Source: JBMNKL01 sp050261495
GTDB lineage: Bacteria; Bacillota; Clostridia; Acetivibrionales; DTU013
NCBI GenBank assembly: GCA_050261495.1
Contig: JBLNDI010000018.1
Coordinates: 10,970-74,969 of the forward strand
Direction of reading: 5' to 3'
DNA length: 64,000 nt
The position numbers were made by a program, and so were the translations under genes. Shown here one piece after another: positions 16,722 through 25,792 of the stretch (within the stretch, counting starts at the first letter, position 1; each line of letters starts with the position of its first letter). The notes under the pieces were generated by a model, which saw nothing but the letters and a program-made list of their open reading frames with translations, was not told where the DNA came from and did no database searches.

Positions 16722-16801
16722 ATTGCGATCATCCGCATTGCGGCGCGACCGGTTCTGCCGGCATGGCAAGACCTGCATGATCAACAAGGAGGTTCGCAAT
16801 A

Positions 16802-18520
16802 TTGAAGCAGGTTTTTTTCAGGGTTAAATCATGGTTTAATAAAATTTTTGAAGACAGGACAGATATAATTGTAGCGGTAGCCGCGCTGCTATATATATTG
16901 GCGAGCGCGTTCAAAATATCGTTATTCAACCATGTCATTATCCCGCACGCTGACAAATGGGTATTCCGCTTTAAATTCCTCACGACATCGCTGGTTGTTA
17001 TCATTGTTTATCCCGTTTTGTTTTGGCTAAGGCGGCGGTTTTTGTTCATAACTTTTTACGTTGCCCAAATCCTTTACATCATCATCAGCATGTCGTATTT
17101 TATGTACTTTCACAACTACCTGCACTTTGACGTGTTTGCCGCCAATTTCTTCGAGGGATTGGTCGCGGTGCTTGTCGAATCAACGCCTAAAAGCCCGCTG
17201 CTGCTGATTGCATTTATCGATTTCCCGGTTTTCGCTTATCTTGCGATAAAATACCGGCGGGCAAACCGCCTGAGGGAAAAGCTCAGGGTCCCGGTCAGCG
17301 TAATTGTGGCAATAGCGTTGGCCATAACGGCATACTCCCAATACGGGCATTACAAGGAAAATAAATTCATAACGCAGATAGCAAAGAGTATGCGCATCGG
17401 AGAATCCTATATCGTGCAAAGGTACGGGACGCTTGCAAACAGTGTTGTTGCCATGCTCAAGTACAGGACCATGCAGGATTACATAGAAAGCATACAATAC
17501 GGCAGGCCTCTCGCCAGGCAAACGGAAACCGGGGACAAGCCCGATATTTTCATAATCCAGGTTGAATCCATGGAATCGTCGATTGTGCGGCAGGTACACG
17601 ACGGAACCCCTGTAATGCCCTATTTGTATTCTCTGACCGGGAAAAGCGTATATTATCCCTACATGCTTGCCTACCATTTCGGAGGAGGCACTTCCGACTG
17701 CGAGTTTTCGGCAATCAACAGCGTGGAGCCCCTTGTCGAGTATCCCGCTATAAAGCTTTCCTCGTACAAGGCTCCCAACTCCTTTGTAAAGCAGCTGGCG
17801 GGGTCGTCTTACAAGGCGTATGCGTTCCACGGAAACATAGGAAGGTATTACAACCGCGACATTGCGTTCCGGAATTTCGGATTTGAGGTGTTTTACGACA
17901 TTGACAAAATGAAATTGAAAAACGTAGGCTGGGGGGCTCCCGACGAAAAGGTCTACGAATTTGCGCTGAACAGGGTAAAGGAGTCCGAAAGGCCCGTGCT
18001 TTCCTACGTGATTACGATGTCAAGCCACGGTCCGTTTACAAATGTGTCCAACTACTATAACAACGGCATGTTTGACAACATCGGCGACAAAAAACTGAGA
18101 AACTATTACAACTCAATGAACTATGTCGACAAATGCATAGAAGATTATATCCGGGCAATAAGGGAACATTTTGAAAACGCCTATATTTTTATCTTCGGAG
18201 ACCACGCGCCGCAGGTCAATAATGAATCGTTCAGGGAGTCGTATATTATGATCGACGACAAGAGGTACGAATTTGTCCCGATGTTTATCCTGACGCCGGA
18301 CAACAGGGCATACCGCGAGGAACAAATCGTTGCGTCACTACTTGATATATCGCCGACCATTCTGAATCTTTCAGGCGTAAGGTATGATATCCTGTCCGAC
18401 GGGATCGATTTGCTGGACCCGGGAAAAACAGCGCCCGGCAAAATCCCGTACAGGGGCCTGAATTGGGACAGGAAGAAGCTGTTCAGGCATATTTCGAGTG
18501 AAATGGGACAGGGGTATTGA
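16802..18520 (+). CDS. LTA synthase family membrane phosphoglycerol transferase (sulfatase fold)
   Basis: The 572-residue protein has five hydrophobic segments in its first 200 residues and an extracellular alkaline-phosphatase/sulfatase domain (about 240-560). The domain contains PDIFIIQVESME, the catalytic-threonine region GGGTSDCEF, HGNIGRYYNRD and the metal-binding FIFGDHAPQV. LtaS-type enzymes transfer glycerol phosphate from phosphatidylglycerol to lipoteichoic acid or related glycans. A TTG start at 16802 follows AAGGAGG. No other envelope gene is adjacent, so the acceptor is not known; a phosphoethanolamine-type transferase is less likely. Confidence 0.88.
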   Translation: MKQVFFRVKSWFNKIFEDRTDIIVAVAALLYILASAFKISLFNHVIIPHADKWVFRFKFLTTSLVVIIVYPVLFWLRRRFLFITFYVAQILYIIISMSYFMYFHNYLHFDVFAANFFEGLVAVLVESTPKSPLLLIAFIDFPVFAYLAIKYRRANRLREKLRVPVSVIVAIALAITAYSQYGHYKENKFITQIAKSMRIGESYIVQRYGTLANSVVAMLKYRTMQDYIESIQYGRPLARQTETGDKPDIFIIQVESMESSIVRQVHDGTPVMPYLYSLTGKSVYYPYMLAYHFGGGTSDCEFSAINSVEPLVEYPAIKLSSYKAPNSFVKQLAGSSYKAYAFHGNIGRYYNRDIAFRNFGFEVFYDIDKMKLKNVGWGAPDEKVYEFALNRVKESERPVLSYVITMSSHGPFTNVSNYYNNGMFDNIGDKKLRNYYNSMNYVDKCIEDYIRAIREHFENAYIFIFGDHAPQVNNESFRESYIMIDDKRYEFVPMFILTPDNRAYREEQIVASLLDISPTILNLSGVRYDILSDGIDLLDPGKTAPGKIPYRGLNWDRKKLFRHISSEMGQGY

Positions 18521-18641
18521 ATGATGGAAAATATCATTTTAGCCTGTATATAAGTTGAATAAAATCTGCATTTGGGGTATCATAATAATATAATAATGGA
18601 AATGCCAATGTATTTCCAGGGTGAAAGGAAGGGACCCTAAT

Positions 18642-19067
18642 ATGTTAGTCAGAAACTGCGCAGGAGGGTTAGTCTTCTGCGGCAACAAGGTATTTCTCCT
18701 CAAGAACGAGAAAAGCGAGTGGGTATTCCCGAAAGGCGTCGTGCGAAACGGGGAATTGCCAAATGAGGTAGCGCTAAGGAGAGTTAAGGAAGAAGCCGAT
18801 ATTGCGTCGGAGATCATTTCCACAGCAGGACGTACAAGTTATGAGTTCTATTCGGTAACACGTCAGAAACCTGTCTGCAATAAAATTACCTGGTATATCA
18901 TGAAATCAAACAATTTATATTATAAAATCAATGATTCGGATAAATTTAAGGATGCGGGGTATTTTGATATAGAAGAAGCCATGAAACTCGTTACATACAG
19001 CCAGGACAAGGCTCTTTTGAACCTGTCGTACAGAAGGTACAAGGAAATTGCCTCTGTAGCCGTTTAG
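18642..19067 (+). CDS. NUDIX hydrolase with an altered Nudix box
   Basis: A 141-residue single-domain Nudix protein. The box can be aligned as G-x5-E-x7-R-R-V-K-E-E-A-D-I (KGVVRNGELPNEVALRRVKE and on): the first Glu of the REUXEE core is Arg and the Gly near the end is Asp. The last two Glu are kept. The fold is secure; Mg-dependent hydrolysis may be reduced or retuned. GAAAGGAAGGGA precedes the ATG at 18642; a GTG at 18621 is less likely because it overlaps this site. A strong terminator follows at 19101. Confidence 0.87.
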   Translation: MLVRNCAGGLVFCGNKVFLLKNEKSEWVFPKGVVRNGELPNEVALRRVKEEADIASEIISTAGRTSYEFYSVTRQKPVCNKITWYIMKSNNLYYKINDSDKFKDAGYFDIEEAMKLVTYSQDKALLNLSYRRYKEIASVAV

Positions 19068-19100
19068 CATAAATTGCGGAAATTATACTTAATTTATAGT

Positions 19101-19141
19101 AAAATAAATGACAGCGGGATATTCCGCGGTCATTTATTTTT
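19101..19141 (+). terminator. Rho-independent terminator after the Nudix gene
   Basis: AAAATAAATGAC at 19101-19112 pairs with GTCATTTATTTT at 19129-19140, enclosing a short CGG/CCG stem; it is A-rich before and T-rich after. Confidence 0.85.
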
Positions 19142-19197
19142 GCGCCGGAACCGGGATTGGCCCCGGGAATGCCGGCCTGGCGAAAGCCGGAGGATCT

Positions 19198-19830
19198 ATG
19201 CGAAAGGAATACCTGACTATCCCGGGCGATGCGGAAGCCGAGCTGGAAGAGAAGAAGTCGCGGTTCATAGCGACCGTAAAGCCGGTAACAAGTGAAAAGG
19301 AAGCGCAGGATTTTATCGCCGGGCTTAAGGCTAAATACTGGAAAGCTACGCATAATGTTTACGCGTATTATATCTATGGCGACAGCATGCTGCAAAAATT
19401 CAGCGATGACGGCGAACCGCCGGGAACCGCGGGACTGCCCGTGCTTGAGGCTGTCAAAAAGCTGGGCGTCCAGGATGTGGCCGTGGTTGTCACCCGTTAC
19501 TTTGGCGGCACTCTCCTGGGCGCCGCGGGGTTGGCACGGGCATACGGAAAAGCTGCGGTCATGGGCATTGAAGCCGCCGGAATCGTAAAAATGCGGCTTT
19601 GTGTTGAAACGGTCATAAAAATGGACTATTCATTGCTGGGAAAGGTTCAATCGATCGTATGTTCAAAAGGCTGCAAGGTTAGAGATACGGTATATGCGGG
19701 AGACGTCAATATGTACCTGCATATCCCGGTGGATGAATACGACGCTTTCGCCGCGGCTGTAACGGAAGCGACCAATGCAAAAGCGTCCGTTTCAGCGGGC
19801 GGAAAAACGTACGTAATGTTTAAAGCTTGA
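19198..19830 (+). CDS. yigZ: YigZ/IMPACT family protein
   Basis: A 210-residue YigZ (UPF0029/IMPACT) protein. Diagnostic features are the start EYLTIPGDAEAELEEKKSRF, ATHNVYAY, the FSDDGEPPGTAGLPVLE motif and VVVTRYFGGTLLGAAGLARAYG, followed by a C-terminal DUF1949 ferredoxin-like domain (about 140-205). Family members bind RNA or ribosome-related partners; the biochemical role is unsettled. Start at ATG 19198 with GGAGG at 19190-19194; the frame upstream to 19108 runs into the Nudix terminator and is not coding. Confidence 0.93.
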   Translation: MRKEYLTIPGDAEAELEEKKSRFIATVKPVTSEKEAQDFIAGLKAKYWKATHNVYAYYIYGDSMLQKFSDDGEPPGTAGLPVLEAVKKLGVQDVAVVVTRYFGGTLLGAAGLARAYGKAAVMGIEAAGIVKMRLCVETVIKMDYSLLGKVQSIVCSKGCKVRDTVYAGDVNMYLHIPVDEYDAFAAAVTEATNAKASVSAGGKTYVMFKA

Positions 19831-19874
19831 CCGGGCGGTTAATGGGCAAATGCACAAAGAAAAATTCCGAACGC

Positions 19875-20783
19875 TCATGTTGGGATGGAACGGATAGCCG
19901 AGAATTCCATCTTTGCCGCATCGATTATCCTGCCGTCCTGTCCGCCGGCTTCGATTTCCCCGGCGGCATCAGGATGACTGACTGGCAGTTCTATTATAAA
20001 CTCCGAACCGCAGCCGGCCTTGCTGACTACCTTTATGTCGCCCTTGTGAAGGTCGACGAAAGATTTGACTATGGAAAGCCCGAGCCCGGTGCCCTCGTGT
20101 TCCGACGCTTTGCCGCGCCTTACCTGCTTATAGCGGTTGAATATCGTGTCAAGGCTGTCTTCGGGTATGCCGACGCCGGTATCCTTCACCGAGATAACCG
20201 CCCTGTCCCCCGACAGGCAGGAGGAAACGCAAATGGCGCCTCCAGGGTTTGTAAACTTGATTGCATTGGATATAAGGTTCAGCATTACCCTTTCGATTTT
20301 TTCCATATCCACGGCTGCCGTGATTTCCCCGGAAGAACCGGTATAGCTTAAATCAAGTTGTTTTTGAAGGGCATACGGCCTGACCGTCCGGACGATTTCT
20401 TCAAGAAGGGAGTCCAGCCTGCAATTTACCGGTTTCAGCACCTGGCAGCCCGCCTCAAACCTTGCCAGGTCCAGGAGATTGCCTGTAAGCCGTATAAGCC
20501 TGCGGCAATTGATTTTTATGATTTCCAGGTTTTTATCCTTCGCTTTTGTTTCCATTAGTTGGACCGCTCCCATGATAACACTCAGCGGGGTCTTCATTTC
20601 GTGAACCATCTCTGCAAAAAATTCCGTTTTCCCGTTGATTGTATCGAGCGCTGCACGCAGCTTTTCCCTGAGCAGCTTTGAATCAAGCGCGGATCTTTTC
20701 CGCGATATGATTAAAATAATGCATAGGGCAACAAGCAATAGAAACTGTATGGCGGCAATAACGAATAAAAGCTTGTTATCCAT
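19875..20783 (-). CDS. Orphan sensor histidine kinase with one membrane segment
   Basis: A 302-residue kinase with one N-terminal transmembrane helix (about 5-27), no extracellular sensor, a HisKA domain (FFAEMVHEMKTPLSVIMGAV with the phospho-His, about residue 61) and a HATPase domain (N box NLISNAIKF, G1 KDTGVGIPE, F box IFNRYKQ, G2 GTGLGLSIVKSF). No response regulator is next to it. Clostridial orphan kinases of this type often feed Spo0A, but nothing here shows that. It is divergent from yebC and convergent with yigZ. Confidence 0.9.
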   Translation of the reverse strand: MDNKLLFVIAAIQFLLLVALCIILIISRKRSALDSKLLREKLRAALDTINGKTEFFAEMVHEMKTPLSVIMGAVQLMETKAKDKNLEIIKINCRRLIRLTGNLLDLARFEAGCQVLKPVNCRLDSLLEEIVRTVRPYALQKQLDLSYTGSSGEITAAVDMEKIERVMLNLISNAIKFTNPGGAICVSSCLSGDRAVISVKDTGVGIPEDSLDTIFNRYKQVRRGKASEHEGTGLGLSIVKSFVDLHKGDIKVVSKAGCGSEFIIELPVSHPDAAGEIEAGGQDGRIIDAAKMEFSAIRSIPT

Positions 20784-20959
20784 GGTCCACCCTTTATATT
20801 TTGAATGGTATATGTTATCATATATGTGCCAAATTTATAGTTGCCTTGATAGGTAAAAGCAACCATAAATTGCCATAATTAATTTTATATAAATTGCATA
20901 CTGGTGTAAATTATTTTCCAATTCCTTCGGAAATAAGTTTTTCATTGGAGGTATGTTAC

Positions 20960-21688
20960 ATGTCAGGCCATTCAAAGTGGGCGAATATAAGGATCAGAAA
21001 AGGCAAGGAAGATGCCCGCAGGGGAAAGATATTTACAAAATTGGGCAGGGAAATCGCAATAGCAGTCAGGCAGGGAGGGGCAAATCCCGAAGCGAATGCC
21101 AGGCTGAGGGACGTAATCGCCAAGGCCAAGGCGGCAAATATGCCCAATGACAGCATAATGAGGAGCATCAGGAAAGCCGCCGGGGAAGAAGAAGGCAGCA
21201 ATTACGAGGAGATCACGTATGAGGGCTACGGCCCGGGAGGCGTTGCGGTGATTGTTGAAGCGGCTACGGACAACCGCAACAGGACGGCCGGCGACATAAG
21301 GCATTATTTCGATAAATTCGGCGGAAATCTCGGGCAAACCGGGAGCGTTTCCTTCATGTTCAGTAAAAAAGGTGTAATAATTATAGAAAAGGGCGGTAAA
21401 ATAGACGAGGACACCCTTATGATGGACGCCCTTGACGCGGGAGCCGACGACTTCAAATCGGAAGACGAGTACTACGAAATAACCACCTCACCCGGCAATT
21501 TTTCAAAAGTCAGGGAAGAGCTGGAGAAAAAAGGTTATGAATTCGTAGAGGCGGAAGTGTCAATGGTGCCTTCAGTAACTACCAGGCTTTCCGACGCAAA
21601 GCAGATAGAGCTTATGGAAAAGCTCATCGATAACCTCGAGGACATGGACGACGTCCAGAACGTTTGGCACAACTGGGAGCAGGAATAG
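20960..21688 (+). CDS. yebC: YebC/PmpR family protein
   Basis: A 242-residue YebC family protein beginning MSGHSKWANI, with GKIFTKLGREI and the conserved YEGYGPGGVAVIVEAATDN, GNLGQTGSVSFMF and DAGADD blocks. Family members act as DNA-binding regulators or, by more recent work, as translation factors that help ribosomes over proline stretches. The ATG at 20960 follows TTGGAGGT at the right distance; the longer frame from 20894 has no family support. It has its own upstream region and is followed by the phosphohexomutase. Confidence 0.95.
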   Translation: MSGHSKWANIRIRKGKEDARRGKIFTKLGREIAIAVRQGGANPEANARLRDVIAKAKAANMPNDSIMRSIRKAAGEEEGSNYEEITYEGYGPGGVAVIVEAATDNRNRTAGDIRHYFDKFGGNLGQTGSVSFMFSKKGVIIIEKGGKIDEDTLMMDALDAGADDFKSEDEYYEITTSPGNFSKVREELEKKGYEFVEAEVSMVPSVTTRLSDAKQIELMEKLIDNLEDMDDVQNVWHNWEQE

Positions 21689-21762
21689 GACGCGGCACAT
21701 ATTATAAACCGGTGAATAAGTATTGCATTTAAATATGTCAGGTTTTGAGCAAGGGAGGAAAT

Positions 21763-23178
21763 ATGGAATCGACAGCTTTTAAATCGATGTTCAGAGAATA
21801 TGATGTCAGGGGCAGGGTAAGCGAAGACGAACTGAACGAAAACAGCGTATCGCTGATTACGAAGGCTTTTGCAGCATTTCTCGCGAAAAGGAATATTAAC
21901 AAGGTGGTCGTGGGCTACGACAACAGGAAGTGCTCGCCGTCATTCGCGGAAGCGGCAATCGAGAGCTTCCTGGACAGCGGTTTTGACGTTTATGATATCG
22001 GTCTTGCGCTTAGCCCGGTGCTGTATTTTGCGCAATACCATTTTGGCTGTGAAGGAGCCATGATGATAACGGCAAGCCACAATCCCGACGGATGGTCCGG
22101 GTTCAAGCTTGCCCACGGATATTCAATGACGCTGGGCACGCAAGAGATAAAGGAACTGTACGGCATATTGACGCGCCGGGAGTTTATAAGCGGCAAACGG
22201 GGGGAAAGGCGGAAGTACAATATCAAGGACGCGTATGTCGAATCGGTTGTAAGCAGGATAAAGATGAATCCCGATAGAAAACCGAGGCTGGTGATCGACG
22301 CCGGAAACGGCGGAGCGGGAGTATTCGCGTATGAAATCTTCCATAGGCTTGGCTGCACTACATTCCAGCTGAATTGCGACCCCGATGCGAGCTATCCTCA
22401 TTACTTTCCAAACCCGTCGGACTTGAAAGCGCGGCAGAAATTGAGGGAGATGGTCCTCCACTCGTATATCAGGGCCGATATCGGCATAGGGTTTGACGGA
22501 GACGGGGACAGGATAGGCGTCATTGACGAAAAAGGCGAGAACGTATGGAGCGATAAAATACTGATAATCCTGGCAAAACAGCTCCTTGAAAAGAAAAAGA
22601 ACGCGAAAATCGTATTTGACGTGAAATGCACCCAGGCCCTGCCGCAAGTTATAGAGGAAAACGGCGGTATACCGGTCATGTGGAAGACGGGCCATTCCCA
22701 CATCAAGTCCAAGATGAAAGATGAAAAAGCGGACCTGGCTGGTGAAAGAAGCGGGCATATATTCATAGGCGGGGATGACTACTATGGTTTCGACGACGCG
22801 TTATTCGTGGCGGCAAAACTTGTCGAGTACATGTCCCATACCGATCAAACGCTGACCGAAATATTGGGGCAGTTCCCGCAATATATAACTTCTCCCGAAA
22901 TCAAGGCGCACTGCGCCGATGATAAAAAATACGGCGTTGTCGAACAGTTGGTAAAAGAATTCAAGCAGGAATATGGCGACAGGGTGGTTGATATAAACGG
23001 CGCGAGGGTGATATTTGACGACGGTTGGGGCCTGGTAAGGGCTTCGTCGAATTTGCCCGAGCTTGTTATCATCTTTGAGGCGAAAACTGAAAAAAGGCTT
23101 AAAGAGATACGCGAGATTTTCAGGGAGAAGATCCTGAAGTACGACGAAGTTTCGAAAGAATGGGAAAATGACATTTAG
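21763..23178 (+). CDS. Phosphomannomutase/phosphoglucomutase (alpha-D-phosphohexomutase family)
   Basis: A 471-residue phosphohexomutase moving phosphate between C6 and C1 of mannose or glucose. The four family sites are visible: the phosphoserine loop TASHNPDGWSGFKLA, the metal loop GFDGDGDRIGV, the sugar-specificity loop GERSGHIF and the phosphate-binding RASSNLPELVI. The GERSGH type fits dual PMM/PGM enzymes. It supplies glucose-1-phosphate or mannose-1-phosphate for nucleotide sugars and could support the UDP-glucose dehydrogenase at 36893. ATG at 21763 follows AGGGAGGAAAT; the upstream TTG at 21745 overlaps no site. Confidence 0.92.
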   Translation: MESTAFKSMFREYDVRGRVSEDELNENSVSLITKAFAAFLAKRNINKVVVGYDNRKCSPSFAEAAIESFLDSGFDVYDIGLALSPVLYFAQYHFGCEGAMMITASHNPDGWSGFKLAHGYSMTLGTQEIKELYGILTRREFISGKRGERRKYNIKDAYVESVVSRIKMNPDRKPRLVIDAGNGGAGVFAYEIFHRLGCTTFQLNCDPDASYPHYFPNPSDLKARQKLREMVLHSYIRADIGIGFDGDGDRIGVIDEKGENVWSDKILIILAKQLLEKKKNAKIVFDVKCTQALPQVIEENGGIPVMWKTGHSHIKSKMKDEKADLAGERSGHIFIGGDDYYGFDDALFVAAKLVEYMSHTDQTLTEILGQFPQYITSPEIKAHCADDKKYGVVEQLVKEFKQEYGDRVVDINGARVIFDDGWGLVRASSNLPELVIIFEAKTEKRLKEIREIFREKILKYDEVSKEWENDI

Positions 23179-23199
23179 TGCCGTTCAGCGGCAAAAAGT

Positions 23200-23475
23200 T
23201 TACAGGTCCCTGGAGCAGGAATCAAGTTTAATCTTGGTACGGACGGCGATGAGCCGGTCCAGGTCTTTTAGGTTTTCAATGCCGTATTTTTTGCAGCATT
23301 TGCGGCAGACAGACCGGTTTCCGCCGTAACCGGGGCTTATCCCCACCGCTTTGTGGATTTTGAAAAACGGCCTGAATTTTTTTGCACGGCAGCAGGAGCA
23401 CAATGGGAATAATTCCGGTATGTATAACAGGAACAAAACCAGTATAAGTATGGCCAGGTATATATAAATTTGCAT
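23200..23475 (-). CDS. Small membrane-anchored protein with two Cys pairs
   Basis: Hypothetical 91-residue protein: an N-terminal hydrophobic helix (about 3-22, IYIYLAILILVLFLLYIPEL) followed by CSCC and CRKCC motifs about 30 residues apart, suggesting a zinc-ribbon-like knuckle on the cytoplasmic side. ATG at 23475 follows GGGGGTGA; the longer frame to 23556 would start in the SASP terminator region. It lies between the phosphohexomutase (convergent) and the SASP gene. No function can be assigned. Confidence 0.6.
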   Translation of the reverse strand: MQIYIYLAILILVLFLLYIPELFPLCSCCRAKKFRPFFKIHKAVGISPGYGGNRSVCRKCCKKYGIENLKDLDRLIAVRTKIKLDSCSRDL

Positions 23476-23554
23476 AAAAATCACCCCCGGATAATCGTAT
23501 TTAGACGGGGGAGATTTTATGCAGACAATTTGAAAAGGCAAGAGTTGAAAACGC

Positions 23555-23581
23555 AAGGGCTGCCGGTTATCGACAGCCCTT
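23555..23581 (-). terminator. Terminator after the SASP gene
   Basis: AAGGGCTG (23555-23562) pairs with CAGCCCTT (23574-23581), followed on the minus strand by GCGTTTTC. Confidence 0.65.
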
Positions 23582-23613
23582 GTGATTTAAACTGTGCTGT
23601 AAATTCACGCCCA

Positions 23614-23793
23614 TTACTTGTAAGAGTTGCCGGTGTAAGCTTCGAAAACTCTCTTAACTATATTACCGCCGATTCTACCGGCATCCCTGGAAGCAAGGTC
23701 GCCATTGTAACCCTGTTTCAGGTTAACACCTACCTGGTTGGCTATTTCATACTTCATATTCTCAAATGATGTTTTGCTCCTGTTGTTCGCCAT
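23614..23793 (-). CDS. Small acid-soluble spore protein, alpha/beta type
   Basis: A 59-residue SASP that coats DNA in the forespore and protects it from UV. It has the germination protease region KYEIANQVGV and the second conserved block NGDLASRDAGRIGGNIVKR. ATG at 23793 follows GAGGAGGT; the longer frame to 23835 is not supported. It shows that the organism forms spores. Expression is expected from a sigma-G promoter upstream (about 23810-23850), but I cannot point to a convincing one. Confidence 0.93.
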   Translation of the reverse strand: MANNRSKTSFENMKYEIANQVGVNLKQGYNGDLASRDAGRIGGNIVKRVFEAYTGNSYK

Positions 23794-23899
23794 GGTAGTA
23801 CCTCCTCGTTTTTTTATATTCACCGGTGCCTGCACTTCGGTGTATTCTTATGATTTGTAAAACAAGCTCGATTTATTACGGTAAATAGTTCAGCGAAAG

Positions 23900-24133
23900 T
23901 CATTCCCTGGCATTTGCAGGACTTTCCCTGAATAACAGGGTTATCGAGTATAAACCTGCTAAGCCCACGAGAGTGAAAATAATCCTGCTGAATAGCGATA
24001 TATCGCCGCGGAACAGGTTACCGCCGAAAATAGCTGTTACGATATCATAATCGGCAATTCCGACGATAAGCCAATTCACGGCGCCAATGATAACCAAAAT
24101 AAGCGCAAGCCTGTCAAGTGGTGTTCTATTCAT
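23900..24133 (-). CDS. DUF378 family small membrane protein
   Basis: A 77-residue protein with the DUF378 pattern (LDRLALILVIIGAVNWLIVG, then FSRIIFTLVGLAGLY) and two transmembrane helices. The function is unknown. GAAGGAGATG precedes the ATG. It lies in a row of short minus-strand genes with the SASP and a Cys-rich small protein. Confidence 0.85.
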   Translation of the reverse strand: MNRTPLDRLALILVIIGAVNWLIVGIADYDIVTAIFGGNLFRGDISLFSRIIFTLVGLAGLYSITLLFRESPANARE

Positions 24134-24183
24134 TGCAACATCTCCTTCTATATTTTATTGTTAATATTATTGCCGCAGAAACT

Positions 24184-24357
24184 CTATAATAATTCATTCG
24201 GAGGCTTACAGTTATAGCCATGTTTGTTTTTATCGGTTCTTTCTTCAAAATAAACACAATCCGTTACGTTTGATATTGTTTCGGAAATTGCATTTTCCAG
24301 CGTGCACCTGCCGTCATGCTGGTGTTTGCAGTTTGAAGCGCAATTTATGGTTGTCAT
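24184..24357 (-). CDS. Cys-rich 57-residue protein of the clostridial CxxxC small-protein type
   Basis: A short gene with AAGGAGGATCTGTT directly before its ATG. The product begins MTTINCASNCKHQHDGRCTL and has Cys at positions 6, 10, 18, 34 and 50. The C-x3-C-x7-C pattern followed by DCVYFEER matches a widespread clostridial small protein often mis-named 'hydroxymyristoyl-ACP dehydratase'. It is likely a small metal-binding or disulfide-stabilised protein. The remainder of the gap to 24783 holds a terminator (24434) and no other gene I can support. Confidence 0.8.
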   Translation of the reverse strand: MTTINCASNCKHQHDGRCTLENAISETISNVTDCVYFEERTDKNKHGYNCKPPNELL

Positions 24358-24433
24358 AACAGATCCTCCTTGTTTTATTATTATTTCAAAAAATCCTTGG
24401 AAAAATGCATGGCATGGGAATTCAAGACCAGCA

Positions 24434-24467
24434 AAAAGACCGGGAGCAAATGCTGCCCGGCCTTTTA
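24434..24467. terminator. Terminator-like hairpin in the divergent gap
   Basis: An AAAAG-x-CCGGG arm pairs with CCCGG-x-CTTTT; it is followed by TATTT on the plus strand and by A/T-rich DNA on the minus strand. It lies between divergent genes, so its transcript is not identified. Confidence 0.55.
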
Positions 24468-24782
24468 TTTAAATAACCGCCGCAAGCCGCGGCATGCGGC
24501 AGTTAGTACTGTATTTCTTCCCCGTTTTGCAAGATGAATTAATGTAGGGTTGCCCTTTTATATTATGTTACAATCGGTGGGATTGTGTCATGTAAAATTA
24601 TTGTTGCAACGCTTTTTTTCACGGTAACAAATGCCTGCGCTGCGATTGTCCGGGTCAGTAACTAACTCTTCATTTCCTCATATAATATATTGACAAGGAA
24701 TATGGGATATTTTGCATATATCTCATGCTGCATACAACATTTTTCAAAGACATATACTAGCACGGGAAGGGATGTGAAGTTG

Positions 24783-25697
24783 ATGCAGTTTCTTTGCATT
24801 GGAGTCAACGGAAGCGCTGATGCGGTTATGCAGCACATTAAAAATGAACTCCGGCAATTGAAAAATAAAAAGATAAACTACTCCATCAACGAGGTAAATA
24901 CCGAAGGGTCGACTTCCATTATTTGCACCGTTAATGACGGCAGGTTCTATCGCGAGAGGTCCATGGAATCCTACAAGATATTAAAAGCATATATATCAAA
25001 CGCGTTGGCGGATTATATCATCAGGCAGTACGAAGAACGCCTTTTATCGCGGATTATCAACAGCAACTTCTGCTACTTCAACGCAATTGAAAAAAAAGAA
25101 ATCCTGTCCAGGGCGCTTAATATAATCAGGAATGAAGATAAGACTTTTATCAACAGCCTTTTTCAAATCAGGAGGAGAAATGTCATAGTAAAGCGGCTGA
25201 TGGATTACTTTGACAATTCGAACAATATAATTCTCGACGGTTTTGTAAACTTCAGGCTTAAAGAGTATATAAAAGACCTGGAAGAAATAGCCGACAAGGC
25301 TGTGGATGATTTCCTGACGGACAGGGAATACAAGGAATTTATCAGGCTGCTCAGGTATTTTGTCGATATACAGGAACCCAAGATTGATACCGTCCATGTG
25401 ATGGCGGGCTTTGACAACAAGTACATGCTGCTTGACGGCGGAAAAAAGGAAATAACCAATGAATGTATACAGGAATACGTAAATGAAATAAGCGAAGGCG
25501 AGATAAATTACGACGATTTGCTGGTAAGCTCGCTGATTACGTTTGCTCCCAGGAAAATCATAATACACGGTTCCGGACGTTTTAGAAACAAGGAGTTGAT
25601 GGAAACCATCAAGAATGTCTTTTCCGGGCGGGTTGTCGTGTGCCAGGGCTGCGACCTGTGCGCGGTCAAATTGGTAAAAAGCGAAACGAAGAAATAA
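24783..25697 (+). CDS. ytxC: YtxC-like sporulation protein
   Basis: A 304-residue protein matching the YtxC family, which in Bacillus belongs to the sporulation gene set. Characteristic stretches are LADYIIRQYEERLLSRIINS, the basic helix RRRNVIVKRLMDYF, NIILDGFVNFRLKEY and the C-terminal ITFAPRKIIIHG. It is mostly helical and without a signal peptide. ATG at 24783 follows GGGAAGGGA by ten bases; GTG 24774 and TTG 24780 are alternatives. The frame upstream to 24690 is not conserved-looking. Confidence 0.85.
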   Translation: MQFLCIGVNGSADAVMQHIKNELRQLKNKKINYSINEVNTEGSTSIICTVNDGRFYRERSMESYKILKAYISNALADYIIRQYEERLLSRIINSNFCYFNAIEKKEILSRALNIIRNEDKTFINSLFQIRRRNVIVKRLMDYFDNSNNIILDGFVNFRLKEYIKDLEEIADKAVDDFLTDREYKEFIRLLRYFVDIQEPKIDTVHVMAGFDNKYMLLDGGKKEITNECIQEYVNEISEGEINYDDLLVSSLITFAPRKIIIHGSGRFRNKELMETIKNVFSGRVVVCQGCDLCAVKLVKSETKK

Positions 25698-25764
25698 CAG
25701 GCGGAAGGATGAGACGTAATAAGACCTAAACCCGGAATATTCTACAAAATATTTTATATAGATA

Positions 25765-25792
25765 TTGACAAGTTATTCTGAGATGATAAAAT
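25765..25792 (+). promoter_or_regulatory. Good sigma-A type promoter in the ytxC-downstream gap
   Basis: TTGACA at 25765-25770 and TAAAAT at 25787-25792, 16 bp apart. The next feature is the terminator at 25944, with no convincing gene between. Confidence 0.55.

Noticed and set aside
15792..16799. 335-codon minus-strand ORF opposite phosphofructokinase
   Set aside because: Long shadow frame in a GC-richer gene; no ribosome site and no family resemblance, whereas the plus strand has all PFK motifs.
24514..24540. Minus-strand stretch reading FILQNGEEIQY before a stop
   Set aside because: Preceded by a stop codon and without a start or ribosome site; too short to claim as a gene.
24690..24782. 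Longer N-terminus for YtxC from ATG-less upstream frame
   Set aside because: No ribosome site at the earlier codon; GGGAAGGGA fits the ATG at 24783, and the added residues look non-conserved.
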